Source: Thermoplasmata archaeon
GTDB lineage: Archaea; Thermoplasmatota; Thermoplasmata; Thermoplasmatales; Thermoplasmataceae
Direction of reading: 5' to 3'
DNA: 5,525 bases
Assembly (NCBI GenBank): GCA_021826795.1
Contig: JAKAYM010000123.1
Coordinates: forward strand, 1 to 5,525
Position 1 is the stretch's first letter, and each line of letters starts with the position of its first letter. Positions 1 to 5,525 of this stretch are shown here, one piece after another. The position numbers and the translations under genes were made by a program. Under the pieces are notes generated by a model. It ran no database searches. It saw only the letters and a program-made list of their open reading frames with translations, and was not told the DNA's origin.

Positions 1-1822
1 TATGGCATTTTCATTGGCCGGCTATAATATTTACGGAATAAGGGAATTCCATTCCAATATTAAGGGAAGACATAGCTACATACATTTTAGAATAATGCAC
101 GAGCGGCCTAAATCACTGAAATATCCTGTGGATATAATGGTAGCTTTAGACCCAGATACACTATTCGAGCATATGTTCGATGTGTCCAAGGGAGCAAAGG
201 TTGTTTATGATTCAGCTTTTAACGGATTTAGCCTTAAAAATGCTAGAATGATCACATCTGATACAAGCGGAAGAATAGAGGATGAACTTTTATCAATGAA
301 TCTTACCCTAGACATTCAGGGAGTTCTTGAATACTTCAAGAAAACGGGAATAGATGTAATAGCTATACCTTTTGACAAACTGATCAACGAAAATGTGCAC
401 AATGGACCGGCAAACCGTTATTATAACACACTCGGGGCGGGGGTCACTCTGGCATTGCTTGGTCTGGATGAGGACCATGCAGATGAGGGTATAAAGTTTG
501 CCTTCAAGAAAAAGCCAGCTGTAATAGAATCAAATATTCAGGTAATAAAAGCAGCATACGATTACGTTGCAGGTTCTTCAATAAAAACGGAAACATTGCC
601 AACATATCCTGCAACCGCAAGAATGCTTCTGACAGGCAATGATGCAACAGCCATTGGCAAATTAATGGGCGGTCTCAGGTTTCAGACCTATTATCCAATA
701 ACGCCAGCAAGTGATGAAAGCACACTACTGGAAAGCCATGAAGAAATGAAGTTCCTGGAATCTGCCGGAAAAGATCTGAAGAAAGCAGGGCTTGTGGTAG
801 TACAGTGTGAGGATGAACTTTCTGCAATAAACATGGCAAACGGTGCAGCTCTTACAGGAACCAGAAGTGCTACTGCAACATCCGGTCCAGGATTCTCACT
901 TATGGCAGAGGGCATAGGCTATGCAGGAATGACTGAAATACCGGTGGTAATAACATTCTACCAGAGAGGAGGCCCATCAACAGGATTGCCTACAAGGAAC
1001 GGGCAGGCAGATCTGATGTTCGCACTGAACACAGGTCATGGTGAATTCCCCAAGATAGTTATGTCCTCAGGCGATATGGAAGAGTGCATATATGACGGTA
1101 TGAAATCATTGAATTATGCACAGAGATATCAGATGCCGGTAATCCACCTCATAGACAAAACCCTGGCTAACACAATGGATCTGGTTCCGGAAATAGATAT
1201 CAAAAAGGTAAAGATTATAAAATATAATGAAAACACGGATCATGAGAACTTTAAGAGATACTCACTAAATACCAAGGATGGAATATCCCCATACGGTGTG
1301 TTCGGAAAAGATATATTCTGGATGACAGGTGATGAACATAATGAACTTGGCCATGTTACCGAAGACACAGCGATGAGAGACAGGATGATGGAGAAGAGAA
1401 TGCAGAAACTGGTTACAGCAGACAATGAGATTCCCTTAGAAGATAAGGTAGTCCTCTATGGTTCTGAAAATGCAGATATAACATATGTTACATGGGGAAG
1501 CCAGAAAAGCCTCTTACTTGATACCATTGATGAGCTAAAGAAAGATGGAATATCGGCAAATCTGCTTTATCTCAGGATGTTTGAGCCTTTCCCATCGGAA
1601 TATGTGGAAAAAATCCTGAAAAATTCTCATCTGATAATAGATGTTGAGAGCAACATGACTGCACAGGCAGCTAAGGTAATAAGAATGAACACAGGCATAA
1701 AAATAGAGAATTTCATATTGAAATATAATGGAAGGCATATGACCCTTGATGAGGTCCTCAGGTCAACCAAGAATATAATGGAAAAGAAACCCGCCCTGGA
1801 AGTACTCCAGGAGGGGTCATAA
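1..1822 (+). CDS. 2-oxoacid:ferredoxin oxidoreductase, fused gamma-alpha subunit (5' partial)
   Basis: This is the large subunit of the cytoplasmic archaeal enzyme that converts a 2-oxoacid and CoA to acyl-CoA and CO2 while reducing ferredoxin. Residues below count from the ATG at base 2. The gamma domain covers about 1-190 (GYNIYG at 7-12, NIKGRHSY at 19-26). The pyrimidine-binding alpha domain covers about 200-440, with the family signature YPITPASDES at 231-240, R322 and T331. A C-terminal domain covers about 490-590 (FEPFP at 527-531, VESNMTAQ at 548-555). From memory, Sulfolobus enzyme mutants place the signature at 253-257 and substrate residues at R344 and T353. All three are offset by 22 here, so about 22 N-terminal residues lie left of the window. 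The ATG at base 2 is therefore probably an internal Met, and the glycine-rich start of the gamma domain is missing. The beta subunit follows directly. Substrate choice (pyruvate or 2-oxoglutarate) cannot be read from this, so no por/kor symbol is given. Confidence 0.95.
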   Translation, partial: MAFSLAGYNIYGIREFHSNIKGRHSYIHFRIMHERPKSLKYPVDIMVALDPDTLFEHMFDVSKGAKVVYDSAFNGFSLKNARMITSDTSGRIEDELLSMNLTLDIQGVLEYFKKTGIDVIAIPFDKLINENVHNGPANRYYNTLGAGVTLALLGLDEDHADEGIKFAFKKKPAVIESNIQVIKAAYDYVAGSSIKTETLPTYPATARMLLTGNDATAIGKLMGGLRFQTYYPITPASDESTLLESHEEMKFLESAGKDLKKAGLVVVQCEDELSAINMANGAALTGTRSATATSGPGFSLMAEGIGYAGMTEIPVVITFYQRGGPSTGLPTRNGQADLMFALNTGHGEFPKIVMSSGDMEECIYDGMKSLNYAQRYQMPVIHLIDKTLANTMDLVPEIDIKKVKIIKYNENTDHENFKRYSLNTKDGISPYGVFGKDIFWMTGDEHNELGHVTEDTAMRDRMMEKRMQKLVTADNEIPLEDKVVLYGSENADITYVTWGSQKSLLLDTIDELKKDGISANLLYLRMFEPFPSEYVEKILKNSHLIIDVESNMTAQAAKVIRMNTGIKIENFILKYNGRHMTLDEVLRSTKNIMEKKPALEVLQEGS

Positions 1823-1828
1823 GGTGAT
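1809..1828 (+). promoter_or_regulatory. Two stacked Shine-Dalgarno sites before the beta subunit
   Basis: AGGAGG (1809-1814) lies inside the end of the alpha-subunit gene, and AGGTGAT (1822-1828) overlaps its stop codon. The second is complementary to the usual archaeal 16S rRNA 3' end and leaves six bases between GGTG and the ATG at 1833. The same GGTG-plus-6/7 geometry appears before sdhB and sdhC in this window. The first site could serve the in-frame GTG at 1824 at a spacing of 9. That GTG is itself part of the second site, so I favour the ATG. Confidence 0.6.
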
Positions 1829-1832
1829 AAAA

Positions 1833-2777
1833 ATGCAAAAAAGCGTAACAGACAAGAGCAATTACAATTTCAGGAACAATTTAACAATAGACTGGTGCCC
1901 GGGTTGCGGAGATTTTGGAATAGTAAGTGCCGTAACACAGGCATTATCAGCCATGAAGATGGATCCAGAAAATGTGGTTGCTGTATCAGGAATAGGATGC
2001 TCAGGAAAGACTCCGCACTATCTTAACATAGCCGGAATACATACACTCCACGGAAGGGCTATACCATATGCGGTGGGAGTAAAACTTGCAAACCCCAATC
2101 TAAACGTTCTTGTGATGGGTGGCGATGGAGACATGCTAAGCATTGGAGCCGGTCATTTCGTTGGAGAGGGAAGAAGGAACTCGGGAATTAACATAATATT
2201 ATACAATAATTCAGTTTATGGGCTTACAAAGGGACAGGCAGCACCAACTCTTCCTCTTGGAGAAAAAACAAAAAGCCTTCCGCGTCCAAATATATTGGGT
2301 AAAATAAATCCCATAACACTGGCTATGGCTTCAGGTTACTCCTTTGTTGCCAGGGGATTCTCATCAGAAATAAAGCAACTCTCTGAAATGATACAGAGGG
2401 CAATAAAGCACCAGGGCTCTGCAGTAATAGAGGTTCTTCAGCCATGCCCTACATATAACGATGTAAATACTCTCGATTGGTACAGGCAACGTGTGTACAA
2501 ACTAGAGGATAACAAGGACTGGAACCCGGTTGTCAATACTCAGGAAGAGGATGAAGCAAAATTCGATAAGGGATACAGAAAATCCTTAGAATGGGGAGAT
2601 CATATACCAATAGGAGTATTCTATGAAAACAATACCATACCCAGTTACACCAAGAGACTTTCCGGAATAGTTCCAGACTACCTGAAGTACCCTCCTGCAT
2701 TGCAGGATGTATCAGACAAGGATGGATATACAATTGTAGACCCAATAAAAACGTTCTCGGAAATGGATGTGGAATAA
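1833..2777 (+). CDS. 2-oxoacid:ferredoxin oxidoreductase, beta subunit
   Basis: This is the thiamine-diphosphate and [4Fe-4S] subunit that partners the gene before it. It carries the carbanion chemistry and passes electrons to ferredoxin. Numbering from the ATG at 1833 (314 residues), the cluster cysteines are C22 and C25 (WCPGCGD), C56 (GIGCSGK) and C205 (QPCPT). Their spacing matches the four ligands I recall for the Sulfolobus beta subunit (C12, C15, C46, C197) apart from a two-residue deletion. The ThDP/Mg site is GGDGD at 96-100, followed by NN and VYGLTKGQ at 128-135. K59 and L131 fall where Sulfolobus K49 and L123 were implicated in substrate recognition. The length is close to the roughly 305 residues usual for the family. 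A GTG at 1824 would add three residues, but the ATG has the better-placed AGGTGAT site. The gene is cotranscribed with the alpha subunit. No delta (ferredoxin-like) subunit gene is present, as expected for the two-subunit archaeal type. Confidence 0.96.
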   Translation: MQKSVTDKSNYNFRNNLTIDWCPGCGDFGIVSAVTQALSAMKMDPENVVAVSGIGCSGKTPHYLNIAGIHTLHGRAIPYAVGVKLANPNLNVLVMGGDGDMLSIGAGHFVGEGRRNSGINIILYNNSVYGLTKGQAAPTLPLGEKTKSLPRPNILGKINPITLAMASGYSFVARGFSSEIKQLSEMIQRAIKHQGSAVIEVLQPCPTYNDVNTLDWYRQRVYKLEDNKDWNPVVNTQEEDEAKFDKGYRKSLEWGDHIPIGVFYENNTIPSYTKRLSGIVPDYLKYPPALQDVSDKDGYTIVDPIKTFSEMDVE

Positions 2778-2780
2778 AAT

Positions 2781-2836
2781 AGTCTTTTATTTATTTTTTA
2801 ATTTAATATAAATAAGTGGAATTTTAGAGATTTTTT
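2781..2836 (+). terminator. T-tract terminator region of the oxidoreductase operon
   Basis: Right after the beta-subunit stop there is a T-rich stretch with T4 (2785-2788), T6 (2794-2799) and, further on, another T6 (2831-2836), with almost no G or C between. Archaeal RNA polymerase terminates intrinsically on U-tracts without needing a hairpin, and no strong hairpin is seen. Which tract is used is not decidable from sequence. Confidence 0.55.
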
Positions 2837-2871
2837 ATAGGGCATAATTGATTTATACATTATTACTGTAT

Positions 2872-2880
2872 ATGTAAAAA
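2872..2880 (-). terminator. Possible weak terminator of the sdh operon
   Basis: Reading on the - strand, a U5 tract (2880-2876) comes 15 bases after the stop of the last sdh gene. It overlaps one arm of a 5-bp inverted repeat with an 11-base loop. This is the only U-tract close to the stop. It is weak, and transcription may run on towards the opposite operon. Confidence 0.25.
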
Positions 2881-2895
2881 TTAGAGATAAATTTA

Positions 2896-3246
2896 CTATT
2901 TGCTTTTGTTGTTTTTCTTTTTCATAGCAGTAAGATATTGTTCAAGGTAAGCAAGATCCTTGTCTACAGTATTTTCATTTTCCTTTAACCATAGAAGCCC
3001 TCCTGCTGAATCTACAACGGTTCCTGAAAATTTCATATCTCCCACAAGCTGTTTCCAGTTAAAAGGTATTTTTGATACTACAGAAAGATATATGGCATTG
3101 TTTAATTTTCTAATATGAAGCTTTCCATAGAATAGGTCTTTATCTTTGTAAGAAATTTCTGTGGCAAATGGAGTCGCCCCGGGCCTTGGAGGTATCTCGG
3201 CCTCTCCAGTTATTTCCATTCCCTTTAAAAGATCCTTATAATTCAT
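2896..3246 (-). CDS. Small soluble protein in the sdhD/sdhF position, likely fourth succinate dehydrogenase subunit
   Basis: This is a 116-residue protein with no cysteine, no signal peptide and no hydrophobic stretch long enough to cross a membrane. It shows a PP-R-PG segment near residues 20-24, a probably beta-rich middle with alternating hydrophobic residues (about 37-85), and a charged C-terminal helix ending in a strongly basic tail (KKKNNKSK). The start ATG overlaps the sdhC stop as ATGA, and GAGGGG (3259-3254) lies six bases upstream, so translation is coupled to sdhC. Archaeal type E succinate dehydrogenases usually have four genes, the last being a small protein without transmembrane helices (SdhD in Sulfolobus and Thermoplasma, SdhF in the type E naming). 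Position and size fit that role. I do not recognise a family motif, so the assignment rests on context. It could instead be an assembly or accessory protein. The basic tail might aid membrane contact, which is inference. Confidence 0.7.
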   Translation of the reverse strand: MNYKDLLKGMEITGEAEIPPRPGATPFATEISYKDKDLFYGKLHIRKLNNAIYLSVVSKIPFNWKQLVGDMKFSGTVVDSAGGLLWLKENENTVDKDLAYLEQYLTAMKKKNNKSK

Positions 3247-4118
3247 GATATACCCCTCGATTTCAGATATTCTGTAGACATTTTGGCAAGCCCAAGCTCC
3301 TTGGGAGAATAGCCGAATGAAAGCCCGATAAGCTGTGTTATGTAAAGGGCAGGAAGATTCCAGTCCTGCTTAAACTGTTTCTGTATCTTTGTCTGGGTTA
3401 CATCCAGCTGGAGATGGCAAAGTGAGCAGGGATGAACAAGCATCTCGGATCCATTGTCTCTTGCACTGCTTAATATGTTATTGGCCATTTTCAGGGCAAC
3501 GGGAGGATTAGACCCCATTAATGGGAATCCACAGCATGCAGATTTCATTGGGAAAGCAACAGGTGTTGCACCGGTCGCAGCAACAAGATCCATTACACTA
3601 TGAGGGTTAAAAGCAGATTCGAAACCCATTACGTTTGAAGGCCTTAGAAGCTGGCATCCATAATATGTGCCCACCTTTATATTCTTGAGTGGTCTTTTTA
3701 CATGTTTTTTGATATTTTCAATGCCTACATCCCGGATAAGAACCCATATAAAGTGCTCTGATTCAACGCCATTGTCATATTCCTCCATATTCGCACTCTG
3801 CAATCTCTGGTCTACATCCTCTTTAAGTACTGGATCATTCTCATATTTATCTACTGCCATTTTGTGAGAGTGCAGGCAGACACTGCATGGCGTTGCCATT
3901 TTATCATAACCCATCTTCTCTACTTTTTCTAAATTTCTGAGATTCAGCGAAGTATGCACTGGCTCGCTTTTGTCGTCCATAATTCCTCCACCACAGCAGT
4001 TCCAGTCATCTACTTCCATAAGTTCGAGGTCAAGATCCTTTGCTATCAGCTGTGTTGCAATATCCACATCTTTTGCTATTCCGTGGGAAGCGCATCCCGG
4101 ATAATATGCTACTTTCAT
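3243..4118 (-). CDS. sdhC: Succinate dehydrogenase subunit C (SdhE-type), HdrB-like with two CCG domains
   Basis: This 291-residue subunit replaces the haem-binding membrane anchors of classical complex II and is thought to pass electrons from SdhB to quinone at the membrane surface. It has two complete CCG cysteine motifs. The first uses C9, C41-C42, C78 and C81 (C-x31-CC-x35-C-x2-C). The second uses C155, C195-C196, C231 and C234 (C-x39-CC-x34-C-x2-C). In HdrB of methanogens such motifs hold unusual noncubane [4Fe-4S] clusters, and both here keep every cysteine. The C-terminal part ([15 protein letters not shown], 256-270) resembles the HdrB end and is the most hydrophobic segment, but it is too short and polar to be a clear transmembrane helix. 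The start ATG overlaps the sdhB stop as ATGA, with GGGTG (4130-4126) seven bases upstream. Archaeal literature names it sdhC and the type E scheme sdhE, which should not be confused with the bacterial flavinylation factor SdhE. A stand-alone heterodisulfide-reductase-like role is unlikely given the operon. Confidence 0.92.
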   Translation of the reverse strand: MKVAYYPGCASHGIAKDVDIATQLIAKDLDLELMEVDDWNCCGGGIMDDKSEPVHTSLNLRNLEKVEKMGYDKMATPCSVCLHSHKMAVDKYENDPVLKEDVDQRLQSANMEEYDNGVESEHFIWVLIRDVGIENIKKHVKRPLKNIKVGTYYGCQLLRPSNVMGFESAFNPHSVMDLVAATGATPVAFPMKSACCGFPLMGSNPPVALKMANNILSSARDNGSEMLVHPCSLCHLQLDVTQTKIQKQFKQDWNLPALYITQLIGLSFGYSPKELGLAKMSTEYLKSRGIS

Positions 4119-5056
4119 TTTTTTTCACCCATCAATTTTTTTATTTCTTCCATATTTTTAACATTGCTATCCTTTTCAAATGCATATTTAAATTTGCCCG
4201 ATTTAAACATATTCACTGCATCCTTCATGGCCTCACCGAAGCCAAAGGTTTTAAGATAAAGTGACGATTCTTTGATTTTTCCTGTAGTTTCAATAAGATC
4301 TTCTACTGCATCATCATGTTTTCTTGCCATAACTGTTACAGGAGTATCTCCCTTGTAATCATCCAGATAATTTCTAGTTTTCTTAATGGCTATAACCGGC
4401 TGGACATCCTGTGGGCATACTTCATAACACATATAGCAGGAAGTACACCTGAATGCACTGTCCATTAGGAGGTCAAGACGTTCTTGCTTCTTTGTATCCC
4501 TGTCATCATCAACAAACCTGAATCCCTTTGCATGGGCTGCAGGACCCAGAAATTTTTCATCCTCTTTAACCGAAGGACATGCTGAAACACAGAGACCACA
4601 GTAAATGCATTCCTGGAATTTCCATACCTCTGTCTGGTCTTCAGGGGTCATTCTCTGTTCACCTTCTCCAGATAATATGGAATCATCTGGAATAAGCCTG
4701 GGCATTACCTGGTAAATTTTATCGTAAAATACATCTATGTCGGTTATGAGGTCTCTGACACCGGGATAATAATCCATGCTTTCAACGTTGAGTTCATTAT
4801 TCTCATCTGCTGACTGCAATGCCATTGTTCTGCAGGCAAGTGAAGGCACGCCGTTAATTTTCATTGAACAGCTCCCGCATACAGCCATATGGCAGGAGGC
4901 ACGGTATGCCAGTGAAGGGTCCTGTTCGGATTTTATCCTTCTCAGCACCTCTGTCATCTGTGTATATTTATCCACACTCAGTTTGTAGGACTTCCAGAAT
5001 GCACCGTCTTTCTCATTATATTTCTTTATATTCACGGTAATTTCTTTTTCTTCCAT
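4115..5056 (-). CDS. sdhB: Succinate dehydrogenase iron-sulfur subunit (type E)
   Basis: This subunit carries electrons from the flavin of SdhA to the HdrB-like SdhC. It has 313 residues, against about 240 for the E. coli protein. The N-terminal ferredoxin domain holds a [2Fe-2S] cluster on C55, C60, C63 and C75 ([10 protein letters not shown], then LAC). The C-terminal domain has two full CxxCxxCxxxCP motifs: C150, C153, C156, C160, and C204, C207, C210, C214. Classical SdhB has a non-cysteine at the position of C207 and so a [3Fe-4S] third cluster; here a [4Fe-4S] cluster is expected, as described for archaeal type E enzymes. About 100 residues follow the last cysteine, rich in Lys and Glu, ending with an HdrC-like stretch (NMFKSGKF, 282-289). 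The ATG follows the sdhA stop with no gap (TAA-ATG), and GAGGGTG (5069-5063) lies six bases upstream. The stop overlaps the sdhC start. Alternatives such as fumarate reductase or TfrB share the fold; the linked SdhC and SdhA favour Sdh. Confidence 0.95.
   Translation of the reverse strand: MEEKEITVNIKKYNEKDGAFWKSYKLSVDKYTQMTEVLRRIKSEQDPSLAYRASCHMAVCGSCSMKINGVPSLACRTMALQSADENNELNVESMDYYPGVRDLITDIDVFYDKIYQVMPRLIPDDSILSGEGEQRMTPEDQTEVWKFQECIYCGLCVSACPSVKEDEKFLGPAAHAKGFRFVDDDRDTKKQERLDLLMDSAFRCTSCYMCYEVCPQDVQPVIAIKKTRNYLDDYKGDTPVTVMARKHDDAVEDLIETTGKIKESSLYLKTFGFGEAMKDAVNMFKSGKFKYAFEKDSNVKNMEEIKKLMGEKK
4118..4126 (-). other. In-phase A_AAA_AAA slippery run at the sdhB/sdhC overlap
   Basis: On the - strand the last sdhB codons are GAA AAA AAA followed by TGA, giving eight As (4125-4118). 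In the sdhB frame this contains the canonical -1 slippery heptamer A_AAA_AAA directly before the stop. A -1 shift would read ATG AAA next, which is the sdhC frame from its first codon. No downstream pseudoknot or suitably placed upstream stimulator was identified. A GGGTG site abuts the run and more simply explains re-initiation at sdhC. Confidence 0.3.
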
Positions 5057-5525
5057 TTAATACACCCTCGCTTCAGGTTTCCACCTTGTATATATAACTG
5101 GCTTGTAGGAGATTTTTATCTCGTCCCCGGCAAGGTAGGTTACAGTGTGCTTCATCCAGTTCTTGTCGTCCCTCACCGGGAAATCATCCCTGAAATGGGC
5201 ACCCCTCGTTTCCGTTCTATTCAATGCAGCAGTAGCCATGGCATATGCTACATCGATCATATTTCTGGTTTCCAGGGCATTAAACAGTTCAGTGTTATAA
5301 TTTGTAGTTTTATCTGATACGTACATTGATCTAGACCGTACCCTGAGGTCCTTGATTTTTGATATGGCCTCTGCAAGCTTATCGTTGTCTCTAAAGATTC
5401 CGACATTATCCCACATTATATCTCTGAGTTCCTCAGTTAGAATGCCGAAGTGTTCTCCGCTTTCCCTTTTTATGTATGCATAGGCATTATCAATTATTGG
5501 TTCCACATTGCTATTTGATTCGATA
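5057..5525 (-). CDS. sdhA: Succinate dehydrogenase flavoprotein subunit, C-terminal 155 residues (5' partial)
   Basis: SdhA holds covalent FAD and oxidises succinate to fumarate. Only the C-terminal end is in the window, so the FAD site, the flavinylated His and most active-site residues cannot be checked. The frame is open to the right edge. A GTG at 5506-5504 is an internal Val, not a start, because it falls inside the helical domain and the upstream codons are open. Recognisable family segments, counted in the fragment, are the helical domain with [13 protein letters not shown] (33-45), [10 protein letters not shown] (84-93), the strongly conserved [18 protein letters not shown] (106-123) and a terminal P-x-A-R-V-Y like the E. 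coli ending P-x-x-R-T-Y. The stop TAA is directly followed by the sdhB ATG, and the sdhB ribosome site lies inside this gene, which indicates translational coupling. Family-level alternatives (fumarate reductase FrdA, L-aspartate oxidase) are less likely next to SdhB and an HdrB-like subunit. Confidence 0.93.
   Translation of the reverse strand, partial: IESNSNVEPIIDNAYAYIKRESGEHFGILTEELRDIMWDNVGIFRDNDKLAEAISKIKDLRVRSRSMYVSDKTTNYNTELFNALETRNMIDVAYAMATAALNRTETRGAHFRDDFPVRDDKNWMKHTVTYLAGDEIKISYKPVIYTRWKPEARVY

Larger units (their letters stand above)
2778..2895. other. Convergent intergenic gap, A+T-rich, no gene
   Basis: These 118 bases separate the two convergent operons. They hold the + strand T-tracts and, for the - strand transcript, only one short U-tract (complement of AAAAA at 2876-2880). 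That tract sits on one arm of a weak inverted repeat (TACAT at 2856-2860, ATGTA at 2872-2876). I see no coding frame, RNA gene or operator-like palindrome. Confidence 0.7.

Noticed and set aside
2..4. ATG at base 2 as the true start of the alpha subunit
   Set aside because: Motif offsets against the Sulfolobus enzyme consistently indicate about 22 missing residues, and the conserved glycine-rich N-terminus is absent; the window edge cuts the gene.
691..915. Open frame of 74 codons on the - strand inside the alpha-subunit gene
   Set aside because: It lies fully inside the catalytic region of a strongly conserved gene, has no ribosome site of the local type, and its product is a low-complexity Ser/Ala/Pro sequence.
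2856..2876. Inverted repeat TACAT/ATGTA in the convergent gap as an operator
   Set aside because: A five-base A+T-rich stem with an 11-base loop is expected by chance here, and no promoter lies nearby; kept only as part of a weak terminator.
2898..2922. Pyrimidine-rich run near the end of the small sdh gene as a regulatory tract
   Set aside because: It is simply the complement of AAA/AAG/AAC codons for the basic tail of that protein.
3954..4264. Overlapping + strand open frames of 101 and 74 codons across the sdhB/sdhC junction
   Set aside because: They are antisense to two well-supported genes. Their Phe/Ser/Ile-rich, membrane-like look is what the complement of Lys/Glu-rich coding sequence gives.
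5504..5506. GTG as a start codon for a separate 149-residue gene
   Set aside because: The frame stays open to the window edge and the protein is clearly the C-terminal part of SdhA, so this is an internal valine.
1..5525. A novel defence, mobile or CRISPR-like system
   Set aside because: No repeats, integrase, transposase, tRNA-flanked site or accessory gene is visible; nearly every base belongs to two conserved metabolic operons.

Overview
This window looks like a chromosomal segment of an acidophilic archaeon of the Thermoplasmatales type (Thermoplasma, Picrophilus, Ferroplasma, Cuniculiplasma). The basis is an A+T-rich sequence with heavy ATA, AGA and AGG codon use, a two-subunit archaeal 2-oxoacid:ferredoxin oxidoreductase with a fused gamma-alpha subunit, and a soluble-anchor (type E) succinate dehydrogenase operon. 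The same gene types occur in Sulfolobales, so the order-level placement is an inference. No RNA gene, mobile element or CRISPR array is visible.

Layout. Positions 1-2777 carry, on the + strand, the alpha subunit (its first ~22 residues are cut off by the left edge) and the complete beta subunit of a 2-oxoacid:ferredoxin oxidoreductase. Positions 2778-2895 are a very A+T-rich gap between convergent operons, with T-tracts that fit archaeal termination. Positions 2896-5525 carry, on the - strand and in transcription order, the 3' part of sdhA (cut by the right edge), sdhB, an HdrB-like sdhC (also called sdhE) and a small soluble protein in the sdhD/sdhF position. These four genes are packed as TAA-ATG, ATGA and ATGA junctions. 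Each start after sdhA has a G-rich Shine-Dalgarno site 6-7 bases upstream, so the genes are almost certainly one translationally coupled operon.

How they work together. The oxidoreductase decarboxylates a 2-oxoacid (2-oxoglutarate or pyruvate class) to an acyl-CoA and reduces ferredoxin. If 2-oxoglutarate is a substrate, the product succinyl-CoA lies just upstream of succinate, which the Sdh complex oxidises while reducing quinone. The window is therefore respiratory and TCA-cycle core metabolism, not an accessory island, and I see no novel system in it. The points most worth checking are an in-phase A_AAA_AAA heptamer right at the sdhB stop, where a -1 slip would join SdhB to SdhC; an extra cysteine in SdhB that predicts a third cluster of [4Fe-4S] type; and the poorly characterised small fourth subunit.
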